64,000 bases of DNA, taken from NCBI GenBank assembly GCA_013398055.1, contig VZRS01012612.1, forward strand, positions 62,210 to 126,209. Reading direction: 5' to 3'. Source of the DNA: Ifrita kowaldi. Its lineage: Eukaryota > Chordata > Aves > Passeriformes > Cinclosomatidae. The position numbers and the translations under genes were made by a program. The notes under the pieces were generated by a model, which ran no database searches, was not told the DNA's origin, and saw only the letters and a list, made by a program, of their open reading frames with translations. This document shows, in pieces, positions 11,830-21,498 of the stretch; within the stretch, counting starts at the first letter, position 1, and the number at the start of each line of letters is the position of its first letter.

Positions 11830-12312
11830 TCATAGAATGGTTTGGATTGGAAGGGACCATAAAGATCATCTCGTTCCAACCCTCCTGCCAGGGGCAGGGA
11901 CACCTCCCTCAGAGCTCCTTTCAGCCTGGCCTTGAACACTTGCAGAGATGGGGCATCCATAGCTTCCCTGGGCAGCCTGTTCCTGTGCCTCACCACCTTC
12001 ACAGTGAAGAAGTTCCTCCTAATATCTAATCTAAACCCGCTCTTTTTCAGTTTGAAGCCTTGTCCTGTCATGACCTGTGCTTGTAAAAAGTCCCTCTCCA
12101 TCTTTCTTGCAGGCACCCCTCATGTATTTGAAGGCAACAATTAAGTCACTGTGAAGCCTTCTCTTTTCAAGGTTGAACAAACCCAATGCTCTCAGCTTTT
12201 CCCTGGATGGAGTGGTGCACCATACCTCTAATGATCTTGGTGGCCTACTCAGGACTTGCTCTAAGGTCCATGTCTTTTTTTGTGCTGAGGACCCCAAAGC
12301 TGGATGCAGCTA
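11830..12312 (-). mobile_element. CR1 LINE 3' end, antisense
   Basis: Begins on the + strand with ATCATAGAATGGTTTGGATT, the reverse complement of the CR1 3' terminus with its ATTCTATG-type octamer. Minus-strand translation shows the CR1 ORF2 C-terminal blocks in order: REKLRALGLFNLEKRRLHSD, then a degenerated RLQTEK-like stretch, RLDIRRNFFTVKVVRH, NRLPREAMDAPSLQVFKARL. Frames are broken, so it is a dead 5'-truncated copy. It lies opposite to IBTK transcription. Confidence 0.93.
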
Positions 12313-12329
12313 AAAAATAGTGCCCTACT

Positions 12330-13345
12330 TTGAAATCACAGAATAATTTTGATTCTGTAGTTTAGCCTCCCACTAAAAGTAAGTCAAACTAGATCATGTT
12401 ACTCAGGACCCGGTCTAGCTGAGTTGTGACTGCTTCCAAGTGTGAAGATACCACAAACGTTTTGGGCAACATGTTTCAGTGGATAATCATCTCCATATGG
12501 GATTTTTATTTTTCCTTTTATCTATCTGGGATTTACTATTTTGCCTATTGTCTATGTTGCCTCTATTCTGTCATTGTGCACCTCTAAGAAGATTCTTGCT
12601 TCATCTTTTCTCTATCCTGCAGTTACGTAGTTTAAGACAGCAATGAGATCTCCCTTTAGGATTAATATTACACATTCTTCCTAATCCTGGACTTGTTCCA
12701 ACCTGGCAGCATTCTTCTTGTACTGAGGAGCCCAAAACTGAGAATGGTGCTCTGTGTGTAGATGAAGAAATACAACATAAAGGGGAAGAATCACTTCCTC
12801 TGCCTGCCTTGCCTCAGTATTGCTAATACAGCCCAGCATGCAGTTGGCTGCCTCTGCTGCAGAGGCACTGGCTGGTAACATCTTCCACTTGTTGCCAGCC
12901 AGGACTCTTCAGGTTCTGCTTTCTCTCTGCAGAGCTGCTTTCTAGCCAGTCAGTCCCAGCCTATACTGCTTCATGGGTCTGTTCTCTTCCAAATGCAGAA
13001 ATTTGCACTTGCATTTGAAATTCATTGGTTCTCAGCTGCCCATTTCTCCAGCCTCCTGAGGGCTTCTGAAAGGCAGCCTGCCCATTTCTGCAGCCTCTTG
13101 AGGGCTTCTAAAAGGCAGCCTGCTGGCATCCAGAATGTGCGCCGTCCCCAACCTCTCCATATCTAGCTGTGGCCTGCTGAGGGTCTGTTCTGTTCTGTTC
13201 TACCAAAGATGCACAACAGGATTGGTTCCAGTATCAGTCTCTGAGGACCCCCACTAGGACTTGGTTTCCAGTTGGACTTTGTACAGCTAATCCTTTTCCA
13301 GACCATTTTCCACCCATCTCATAGTCCATTTACTCAGTCCATATT
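12330..13345 (-). mobile_element. Second, older CR1 LINE 3' fragment, antisense
   Basis: A second CR1 of the same orientation directly abuts the first. The + strand start at about 12337 (AATCACAGAATAATTTTGAT) resembles a divergent CR1 3' end. Minus-strand translation gives REEVILPLY-like and QFWAPQYKKNAARLEQVQ blocks (12681-12881), which lie upstream of the blocks in the first copy. It then runs through CR1 post-RT sequence to about 13345. Divergence is higher than in the neighbouring copy. It contains a local 42-bp tandem duplication at 13033-13115. The exact left border with the first element is uncertain. Confidence 0.82.
13033..13115. repeat. Two-copy 41/42-bp tandem duplication inside CR1
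   Basis: The unit at 13033-13073 (CCCATTTCTCCAGCCTCCTG core) is repeated at 13074-13115 (CCCATTTCTGCAGCCTCTTG core). Both end in AGGGCTTCT then AAAGG, and a partial third unit start (CAGCCTGC) follows. The copies differ at a few positions, so the duplication is not very recent. Confidence 0.9.
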
Positions 13346-14592
13346 TTTCAGACTGAGTACAAGGATACATGACCTGGCAATGTGTATTGTTTGTTTTGTG
13401 GGAAAAAAATACGTTTTGTGACAAAAAGCTCAACATGATTAATTTAAATCAGTTTTTGATGATGGATGTTGGATTTCAGGTTTTTTGAGATCTTGCCCTT
13501 ACCACTTTGTGGTAGGAATCATGTTTTTTGTTATCCTTGGAATTGTGTTCTGGGGAAAATATTTCAGAGAACTTGGTAGTTACTGGAATTCTTTTAACTT
13601 TCTATAGACTTTTTTTCCAAGAGCTTATGGTCACTTACAAAGGATTACTAACGCCTTAAAGAAAATTGAGAGTGATTTATTGAAACAGCAACGTCCTTAG
13701 AGTTGTTTGCAGTGCCATAAAATAATTCAAAAAATGTTTGCCAGCATGTCACAGTATGCTGTAACACTTTTTTAGGGTTCTGGAAATTGCAAAACTATCC
13801 TGTCAAAGATAGGTATTAAATCATGAGAATAGGGCCCTCTCTTCCTACTGGTGTAGGATTTTTCTGTCAAACATACTTGTCTCTTAAGGAATACAGTATA
13901 ACAAATGTGACTTCTTTTTGTTGAGAGGTTAACATTTTGCAGCTGAATGAAATACCTTCCTGTTGGGAACTCTATAAATATTTCAAGGCTTTTTTTTTCT
14001 ATTCTATTAATTCTAGTTTTATGCTATTCTTGTGAATGTGGGAGGTGGTTACAGGTTATGTGCTGAAAGTCCATAATTTCTGGGCTTACACTCAAATAAT
14101 TTACTTTAGGGCTATTGTAGCACTGGCTCTTTTGCATGAAGCACTTAATTTGAATACAGGACAGTTGGATTTATTATCTTGAATTTTTTGTTCTTTCACA
14201 TTATTTGCAAACTTTTATAGGTAGTGCTGTTAGTGCATAACTCAGTTGGCTAATTTACATGTAAAAAAGCAAAAAAGCCTATTTTCTTTAAATAAACAAC
14301 TGAAAGTGAAACTCTTTTTTTGAAATCCTCAAATGTTAGGAAATGCCAGAATTAATTCCCAAAATGGAATTCCATTAGGGTCTGGTAGTTAGAAATGACA
14401 ATCAGTGTCTTTTTAGTCACAGTATGACATTTAAAAACAAATGCAACATTACATCCTTATGCCTTTCCTCTGGAAAAACCCTGCACATTTGTTGTAATTG
14501 CCTACTGTAAGTTTGTATTTCACGATATGATGTAGGAGAATGCTCTGCCAGTGACTTAGTGACTTTTACTTTCCTTTCCTACCTCTCTCCAG

Positions 14593-14661
14593 GTGCACCA
14601 CTAGAAGTAACTCAGGTCTGGAAGACCATGTTCTGGATTCTCCACAGCTGGAGAGTCATAA
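14593..14661 (+). CDS. IBTK: IBTK coding exon D (short, poorly conserved)
   Basis: A 69-base exon between a good pyrimidine-tract acceptor (TACCTCTCTCCAG) and a perfect donor (CATAA/GTAAGT). It reads CTTRSNSGLEDHVLDSPQLE then SHN after joining AG of exon C with G. Human IBTK has RCSTHGTPGPEGNHISDLPL at this place, so only the RC start, the acidic/histidine middle and the LDSP motif (joined to NPW by the next splice) can be aligned. Phase 2 in and out matches its neighbours, which supports the exon more than sequence similarity does. Confidence 0.88.
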
Positions 14662-14759
14662 GTAAGTTTGGCAGTGGCTTAGATTCTGGAACTTCACTGT
14701 GTGTTGTGCTGACCTTGATGTTGCCTCATAATGTTGTTTGGGTTTTTTTTTTTTTGCAG
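14662..14759 (+). other. Very short IBTK intron (98 bp) between exons D and E
   Basis: Bounded by GTAAGT and an unusually pure 13-T tract directly before GCAG. No other content. Its size approaches the lower limit for efficient vertebrate introns, and retention would keep a long open frame (14559-14861). Confidence 0.9.
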
Positions 14760-14892
14760 TCCTTGGTCAGCAGCATCCCCAACCAGTTCTCCTGTGATAG
14801 CACCTGTCATGTTTTCAGCTATTGTGGAGGAAGAGCTCCAGCAAGAAGCTGCTCTTATTAGGAGCAGGGAAAAACCTTTGGCATTGATCCAG
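14760..14892 (+). CDS. IBTK: IBTK coding exon E
   Basis: Encodes PWSAASPTSSPVIAPVMFSA followed by IVEEELQQEAALIRSREKPL and ALIQ. The second half is nearly identical to human IBTK (IVEEELQQEAALIRSREKPLALIQ), the most conserved block of the tail and the strongest single proof of identity. It is predicted to be an acidic-to-basic amphipathic helix (inference from composition). It enters in phase 2 (AA plus T giving Asn) and leaves in phase 0 with donor CCAG/GTAAAG. Confidence 0.98.
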
Positions 14893-17285
14893 GTAAAGTG
14901 CTAAATTACTGCTGCTCTAAAGTATCACAAGGAGTTTCCAATGGCTCTTTCAGAGATCAGTTGTTAGTATTAATTATGTATTCATACCTCTAATTTACAT
15001 AATGATATTAAATATAATTTAATTATAACTTCACACTGCTGTTTTATAAGGTAGGCCTCTATTAAAGTCAACATGTCTGAGTCCATGATAAATGTATTTG
15101 CAGCATCAGAGAATGATTGAGTTTGGAAGGAACCTCTGGCAATTGTCTAAACCCGTGCTCAGAGCAGGGTCAGTTTAGAGCAGATTTCTTAAAGCCATGT
15201 CCAGGCAGTGTTTGATTTTCTGCAAGGATGAGGCCTAATGGCCTCTCTAGAAAACCTGTTCCGGGGACCCCTCTCACACCAAAAAAGATTTTTAAATGCA
15301 ATTTTCTGTTTCTCAATCTGTGCCCATTGCCACTTCTCCTGTCTTTGGGTACTGCTGAGAAGACCGTGGGTCAGTTTTCTTTATTCTGTCCTATCAGGTA
15401 TTTATACACTTTGATAAGATCTCCGTAAGCCTTTTTTTCTCCACACTAAACAAGTGCAGTGTGCTCAGCATCTCCTCAGTGTCAGATGCGCTGGGCTCTT
15501 AATCATTTTTATGCTGTGTCACTGGACTGTTCATTATATTCATGTTTCTCTTGTACTGGGAGGTCAAGAAGTGGACCCAGCACTTCAAGTGTGTCTCACC
15601 AGTGCTGAGTAGAAGGGAAGGGTCATCTATCTCATTTTGCTGGCAGTGCTGTCCCTCACAGAGCACAGGAGGCTGTCACCCTTCTTTGCCATATGAGCAC
15701 ATTGCTGGCTAAAAGGCTAAATTGTCCACCAGGACCCCAATTCCTTTTATGCTGGGCTGCTTTTCAGCTTGTCAACTCCCAGTGTGTACTGGTGTCTGGG
15801 GTTATTCTTCCCAGGAGCTGGACTTTGTGTTTCCCTTTCATGAACTTCGTGACATTCCTTGTAGCCCATTTTTCCAGTGTTGTCTGGGTCTCTCTGAGTG
15901 GCAGCACAACCATCTGGTATTTCAGCCACTCCTTCCAGTTCTCTACTGTTTGTAACCTTGCTGAGGGTGAACTGTGTCTCTTCCTGTGGGTATTTGATAA
16001 AGATGTTAAACAGTACTAGCCCTAGTCTCAGTCTCAGTCTTGGTGCTAGTGACTGGCCTCTAGCTGGACTTTGTGCCACTGGTCGCAACCCTTTGAGATC
16101 ACCAGTTCAGCCAGTTTTCAGTCTGTCTCACATTGCATGTATGAGGTCTGTTCTTAAGCTTGTCAACTTAAACTCTTAGTCAATACTTAAGCTGTACCAC
16201 TTTCCTGGGGATCACCTAGTAGTTGCTCAGATCCTCTTGCCCTTCTTGAAGGTAGGAATGACATTTGATTCCTTCCAGTCCTTGGGAATCAAGCCTTATT
16301 GCAACAATTTTTCAAGGGTTTTTTTTAGAGTGGTCTTGCAGTCATTTTGACCAGCTCTGGTCTCCGGGGCCTGGCATTGCTGGAGACCAATCTTAATACT
16401 TAAGACCAAGATGAAGTCAGTCAGCCTTTTCCATGTCTTTTTCATTCAGTAGTGGATCCATGTTGTCTTTTTTTGCTGTTGTAGAAGCCTGTTTTGTTGA
16501 CCCTCATGTTCCTTGCCAGATTCCATCACAGACGGGCTTTGACTTTCTTACTTCTGTTCCTGTGTGGTCACAGTGTCTCTGTTTTCCTTCATCACTTTTC
16601 TCTGCTTCCACATCTTGTATGCTTCCTTTTTGTTTGAGTTTTGTCAGGAGCTCTTTTTTTCATCTGTGCAGTCCTGCCTTTCTTACTTGGCTAAGAAGCT
16701 CATTGGCATGGTCTGTTCTTGGGCTTGGCCAAGGTGATCTTTGAAATCAACCAGCTGTCCTGGACCTTTCTTCTTTCTGGGTCCAAATCCCATGCATTTT
16801 TCCAAGTGGACTCCTTCAGAGTCTTCTCTTCTGGAGTCACAAGTTGTTTACTATTTCCCTTGTTCCCAGCTTTCAGGATCTTGAATTCCAGCATCTCATT
16901 GTCATTGCAGCCAAGGCTGCCCTCAGTCTTCACATCCCTGACCAGTCCTTTTTTTTGTAAAGTTGAGACCCGTCAGAATGACTCCTTTGATCAGCTCCTT
17001 GATAATCTGTGTTAAGAATTTTTCACCAATGCGGAGACCTCCTAGAGTGCTTGTGTCCTGCTGTCTTGCTTTCCAGCAGATACCAAGGTGGCTCAAGTTT
17101 CCCACCAGGAGCAGAATCTGAAAACATGAGGTTTCTTCAAGTTGTCTGAAGAATGTGTCATCTATACTACTCCTTCCTGATTAGGAGCTCTGATGCATTC
17201 AGGACCAGTAAAGCCAGTTCATAACCATGCCCGTGGTGTAAATGTAGACCTGACACTGACATACATGCTCTTTTTTTCCTTCCAG
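14893..17285 (+). other. Last IBTK intron, mostly one antisense CR1
   Basis: Intron of 2,393 bases, of which about 2,060 are a single antisense CR1 (15103-17165). Unique sequence remains only at the edges: about 210 bases on the left and 120 on the right. It ends in the strong acceptor TTTTTTTCCTTCCAG. Confidence 0.9.
15103..17165 (-). mobile_element. Long CR1 LINE copy (endonuclease region to 3' end), antisense
   Basis: About 2.06 kb of one CR1 in reverse orientation. The 3' end is at the left (ATCAGAGAATGATTGAGTTT on the + strand). Minus-strand blocks follow in family order going right: VLFNIFIKYPQEETQFTLSK and GCAATQRD (15747-16088, post-catalytic RT), the RT core near 16200-16400, CNDNEMLEFKILKAGNKG (16700-16933, end of the endonuclease and linker), and LGICWKARQQDTSTLGGL with an ICW motif (16923-17105, endonuclease). 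The catalytic F/YADD motif is decayed (VTNSRE in its place). Many frameshifts; an old, dead copy. It may be two CR1 hits of the same element broken by small indels. Confidence 0.92.
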
Positions 17286-17411
17286 ATTGAGGAGTGTGCT
17301 ATTCAAGACTTATTAGTCCACTATGAAGCTTTTGACAACCCTGATGAATTTGTGACCGTTGAAAGGGCTCCACAGGGACCTATAGCAGCACCTATGTGGA
17401 ACAAGCACTAA
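17286..17411 (+). CDS. IBTK: IBTK last coding exon, C-terminus and stop
   Basis: Encodes IEECAIQDLLVHYEAFDNPD, EFVTVERAPQGPIAAP and MWNKH, then TAA at 17409-17411. Human IBTK ends IEEHAIQDLLVFYEAFGNPE, EFVIVERTPQGPLAVP, MWNKHGC, so this bird protein stops two residues earlier. The block is highly conserved and helix-forming at its start, suggesting a real interaction surface (inference). Phase 0 entry from exon E. Confidence 0.98.
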   Translation: MEECAIQDLLVHYEAFDNPDEFVTVERAPQGPIAAPMWNKH

Positions 17412-17815
17412 TTCGTACTCTTGCAGTCCTCCCTTCCACAGTTTTCACAGTTGTATGTGCACTTTTGAAATTGTAATTCTTCTTACAAGTCAAATAGGAC
17501 TGGAATAATAAGAATCATGTAATTTTTAACATCAGCATTAAAACACTGCCCATAATCACTAGGTATATGTTAGAGAGAATGAAATAATGTGTTCACTGTG
17601 TCCTTTACCCACAGTATCTATTGTTATGTATGTTTTGAGAGAATTTCTTTAATGACACATATAATTAGTAATGTTACATGAGGCTGTAGATTGGGAATGT
17701 ATTTGCTAATCTTAAATTGTAAGGGTTTTTTGTTAAATTTACAGATCAAAAGCGAGTGTTTATTTTGTGATTTAATGTGGAATTGAATGTGCACAATTAA
17801 ACACCTTTAAAGTTT
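17412..17815 (+). other. IBTK: IBTK 3'UTR to the proximal poly(A) site
   Basis: A+T-rich untranslated sequence following the TAA. It contains several TGTTATGTATG/TTTGTTAAATTT-type U-rich stretches and ends about 15-20 bases after the ATTAAA at 17796. The cleavage position is inferred. Confidence 0.7.
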
Positions 17816-17830
17816 GGGGGGTGGTGTGTC
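17796..17830 (+). terminator. Proximal polyadenylation signal of IBTK
   Basis: ATTAAA at 17796-17801 (the common hexamer variant) is followed 18-30 bases later by GGGGGGTGGTGTGTCC, a classic G/U-rich downstream element. The spacing fits cleavage near 17815. Confidence 0.75.
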
Positions 17831-18660
17831 CTTCAGGGCTTTCTTGAAAATTGGGAATATTGGGGAAAAGTTTGTGCTTGAATTTCATGTAAAAGTACAG
17901 TTTGACAATGCGGTTGTTCTTAAGTTGTGTGTGCAAGTCCCGGTTCTCTGGTTGCTGTGGCCGGCGCGTTTCCCTCTTGTGCCCCAGGCTGTGCCTCCGT
18001 GCCTGGCCGTCGCCTGCGCTCGGCTCAGCTGTGCATGTTTGTCTCTGCTGTGAGTGAGCCCAGCCTTGGAGCAGCCAGCTCTGTCTTGAAGTAAAGCACA
18101 CAGCTCAAGAGAACATGGGGCCACTTAATTAGCCCATGTATAGTCTTACTCTGGTAAATGTGGCACAGTTTTAGAACCTCTGTGTTTGAGGGGCGATTCA
18201 CTTGAAGTGCTGAGGAAGTAAAAGATCTGTGCATACGTTGTTAAAGCTGTAGGGGCGAGTGCTTGGCTGGGAAATTTGCAAACACCTAAGCTGCAAAGAT
18301 TATCATAGATGGCTTTCAATATTGTGTTCCAAAGTTCTCTGTGCCTGGTTGAAACAAATTTATATATAAAAAAAGAAAAAAAAAAGGTAGCCTTATCTGC
18401 AGTATTCTGTCTAGTTTGTCTTGTTTGTATAGGTGTGTTTGAACTTGTACTTCTTCAGTAATGTCGGTACTCATGAACTCTGGAAAACTGGAATGGAGAG
18501 ATCTACATAAAATGAATATAGAGAATTGATCACTGTGTGATAAAAGAATCTTGAAAAAAATGATGTAGATATGTCTTAATGATTTCAGGTCAAGCTACAC
18601 CAAAAAAATCCCCCACAAAAACTGTAAAAAACCGCAATAAACCATAAAATCTTGATTTAT
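17816..18660 (+). other. IBTK: Possible extended IBTK 3'UTR with a distal poly(A) signal
   Basis: If the proximal site is skipped, the next canonical signal is AATAAA at 18636-18641, without a strong G/U-rich element behind it. The stretch contains a CpG-rich patch (17941-18022) and a Pumilio-type TGTAGATA at 18564-18571. Inferred from motifs only. Confidence 0.35.
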
Positions 18661-20500
18661 ACAAAGTTAGTATACTTTTATGTACTGTCTATATATAATC
18701 AATGATTTAGGTAACTAGAGTAATCTGTAAGTGGTCTTTTTGTGTCTGAAACAAGAACTGTGGACATTTTGAAGCTACACAGGCAAGGAAAGAGGTAGGT
18801 TTTAATTCTGTTTTAAATTCTACTGATAATTCATTCACTAAACCGATGATAATACTTGCATTAAGGGCTTTACTTGATGCACTAAAAGGCCCTAGGGCCT
18901 GCTGAAGCTATCCTTCTGGTTTAAAAGAAAACTTATGTAGTGTGAGAAATAGCAATAGAAGCAGTAGGCCTTTCCAGGTGTGAATCTGATTTGTTATCAA
19001 ATGTAAAGTTATTGTAAATTTGCTAATTTGCTTTTTTTTTCAAAATAATGCTGTTGAAAATCTCATTCTCTTGAAATTTTAAGAGGATTGATGTTTCCAC
19101 AATGCCAAGGAGCTTGCCTGCTTTCAAGTTGTGGTTTTATTGTCAATTTGTTTAGGCATCATCACTGGTTATGTGTAATATTCGTAAACAAAAGTGAGGA
19201 ATGATCAGAGTACCACTCTTCTGGAGTTGAGAACACTAAACTGCTGTGTTAGAACAGCTTTGTTAAGGCTGAAATGTGTCACAGAAAGCTGGCATTTTCT
19301 AGCTCAGATGCCCAACTTTGTGGCCTCTTTTTTGTAATGCCAAACATGAATTCCATCTTTGCTCACTCAGCTCTAATAACATTTTGTCATTTCTGGGCTT
19401 GTTAACTCCTTTAACTTGCACCAAAACAGGCTTGAATTCCCAGATTCTAGTGAACATAATGCAGCACATCAGAGTTTGCAGTAGAAAACAATATTTAGCA
19501 TATAGATGTATAAGTTCAAGGAGGTGTATTGTAGCTATTTAGTGTAAGAAATACAAATTTAACAAAAGGTTTCTAGTGAAGTATTTGTTATATGTCAAAG
19601 ACAAATGAACCACCCTCCGAAACAGTTTCCTTGAACATTTTGTCTTTTTGCATTTTGTCTTTTCTCCTTCATCATTCATTATCCCCAACTTCAAAACTTC
19701 TTAAAAAGTGCAGGGATAAGTAAAACTTGCATATGTTTTCACATTCAAATGGAGAAAAAAACATTTAAACTTGTAATAATACTGCACTACCTTCAGGACT
19801 TGCTGTTGTAGTCATTGTGTCAAGACATTTGAGGAATGTATAACTTTTTTTGCATTGTATATTGAAATGAAAATGTAAGTAAAGTGGGAGACTTTAGTCA
19901 ATTATAGAACCTTTGCTACTTTTGTTCCTCAAGTTAGAGGTTGTTTTTAGTGACTAATCTGACAGTATTGTTGAATGGAATTTCCATATAAGGACTGATT
20001 GTACAACCTTTCACACAACAGCATTGACAAAAAAAATTTCTAAATTTCATAATTTAATTTGTGTTATAAATCTTGATGATACCGTCCTACCATATGTTTT
20101 TTAACTGAATTCCCCATCCCCCATCCTGTGGTTAGCATCATTTATAGGTGGCAATAGAATATTTTAGCTGCATATTCTAAAAATAACACTTTTGAACTTC
20201 AAATGTGCCCATTTTTGTCCCCATGCCTGCCCCTCCCGTTCTTTTTTTTTTTTTTTTCAGTAATACAGAAAGAGACTCTGAGCTCTTTTGGCAGTGTTCA
20301 ACTTGATTGTTTTGATTGATTGTTCTGCAATTGAAATGATGTTCTGCAGCTCCTTGGCAGCCTGGACTCTCTTTAGCCAAGGAATTGCTAGTTGTAATGT
20401 AATGCTTTAATGTAAAGACATGTCAGAACCGAGCAATGAATTGTTAGATCATATGCTAAATATAAAGGTAAAAGGTTTACACTGGAATAAAGTAACTTAA
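18661..20500. other. Intergenic, no gene recognised
   Basis: A+T-rich unique sequence. It holds a pure poly-T run at 20242-20257 next to AAATGTGCCC, and an AATAAA at 20485. No repeat family and no coherent coding segment. Confidence 0.6.
20242..20257. repeat. Poly-T tract
   Basis: Sixteen T in a row after a C-rich stretch (CCTGCCCCTCCCGTTC). Could be an antisense retroposon tail, but no element body is recognisable. Confidence 0.85.
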
Positions 20501-20522
20501 GCCCTTAATCCTTGATTTGCAG

Positions 20523-20711
20523 GATGTCATCAGAGACTCCTTCACTTTGTAGTAACAGGAACTGGTCAATTAAGGTATCGAATAATCTCAGAATGGATTC
20601 CATCCATTTTACTCCGAGAAAAGTTTTAAAAACTCCCCTGAAGAGCCTGCTACTTAAACTGAAAGGAACAGTTTTCTCTCTCTATTGCCTGATGTGCTGG
20701 ACACTGGTCAA
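20523..20711 (+). other. Candidate exon 1 of an unidentified locus (weak)
   Basis: Open segment between an acceptor-like TTGATTTGCAG and a strong donor TCAA/GTAAGA. It starts with an ATG at 20524 and reads MSSETPSLCSNRNWSIK, then MDSIHFTPRKVLKTPLKSLL. The Thr-Pro/Lys-rich second part looks protein-like, but I match it to no family. It could equally be chance; open segments of this size occur elsewhere in the window. Confidence 0.15.
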
Positions 20712-21139
20712 GTAAGATGTTGAGGCATCCAAAAGGTGAATCCTGTCAAGGCTGTACTGGTGGCAGACCTCAGAAATGCCAAGAGGGAAGGGACTAATTT
20801 TGTAGTATTTCAGGTGTCCAATCTTGAGACAAAACTTTATTAATTGTAGAAGGCCAACAGCTTCACACACACACAATATATGTTTGAAATGAAAGGATTT
20901 TAATGCTGCATAGTGATGCAGCAGAGGAGTTCTTCTGAGTTCAGGGAGTCTCTCTAATGGCTTGTGTGAGATTTTTCTTGTACGAGAGAGTGGTGTCTGA
21001 CACTAACTCTACCTAGAAAGTTTTTGCTTTCCAAGAAAATTCTTCCTGAACTATGGTGTGTATCATGGCACCAAAAAAATACCATTTTTATGGCAGCTTT
21101 CAGATACCTGCATGTACTCTTAATACACTAGTCCTTCAG

Positions 21140-21219
21140 CACTAGGAGCCCTTCAAGGCTTTGCCTGGAGGAACAGAGTTGGATTTGAAGAATCTGCTGG
21201 AGATGAAGATACTCTTCAG
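21140..21219 (+). other. Candidate exon 2 of an unidentified locus (weak)
   Basis: Between acceptor CCTTCAG (or a second AG at 21145) and donor CTTCAG/GTGAGC. Reads LGALQGFAWRNRVGFEESAG then DEDTLQ, ending in phase 0. The acidic end and clean donor are suggestive. Its entry phase does not fit the donor phase of the segment at 20523-20711. No family recognised. Confidence 0.15.
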
Positions 21220-21237
21220 GTGAGCTGTCTTTGTTCT

Positions 21238-21430
21238 AGCAACAATTCTGCTTTCTGTTCTCTTCTGTTTTCCTATTTTTTCCTCTTTTTCTTTTCTTCA
21301 GTTTTTCTCTTTGTTATTCTGATTTTTTCTCCATTTCTCTATTTCTGTTTCTCTAGTTCTCTTGTTCCTCTTTCATTCTCTTCCTTGCTTTCTCTTTTCT
21401 CTTTTTTCTCTTTTGCTTTTATTTCTCACA
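21238..21430 (+). repeat. Polypyrimidine (T/C-rich) tract, about 190 bp
   Basis: Almost all T and C with many TTCTCTTT and TTTTCTCTTT runs. It is degenerate, not a perfect microsatellite. It lies directly before the acceptor-like AG used by the candidate exon at 21499. Confidence 0.9.
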
Positions 21431-21498
21431 TAGAATACTATTTCTTTAGCATGACCAGTCTTTTATCCCCTTTTTTCTCGGCACTTGAATGACATGAG

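Larger units (their letters stand above)
7515..14592 (+). other. IBTK intron between exons C and D (about 7.1 kb)
   Basis: The longest intron in the window. It carries an LTR fragment (7688-7966), an assembly gap (7967-8171), a TA/TG-rich stretch (about 8255-8350), and two antisense CR1 fragments in a row (11830-12312 and 12330-13345). The remaining blocks, 8400-11800 and 13350-14590, show no recognisable gene or repeat family. The segment at 8930-9230 is relatively G+C-rich but has no coherent reading frame. Confidence 0.65.
1..17815 (+). other. IBTK: IBTK gene, 3' portion (last six coding exons and proximal 3'UTR)
   Basis: This is the 3' part of the gene for inhibitor of Bruton tyrosine kinase; the 5' part lies left of the window. 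In other vertebrates the full protein (about 1,350 residues in human) has ankyrin repeats, RCC1-like repeats and two BTB domains. It binds BTK and acts as a CUL3 ubiquitin-ligase adaptor. None of those domains falls here: the six exons encode the C-terminal tail of 243 codons, stop included. Identification rests on tail motifs I recognise from human IBTK: MDLRTIMEIEES, VKLSQKQRKMIAL (here IKLSQKQRKMIAL), IVEEELQQEAALIRSREKP, and a C-terminus in PMWNKH. Splice phases are 2, 2, 2, 2 and 0 across the five introns. Exon order and sizes are ordinary, with no frameshift or premature stop, so the copy looks intact in this window. Confidence 0.95.

Noticed and set aside
11799..12297. Minus-strand open frames of 88 and 105 codons with convincing protein motifs
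   Set aside because: They are the C-terminal part of a dead CR1 ORF2, not a host gene.
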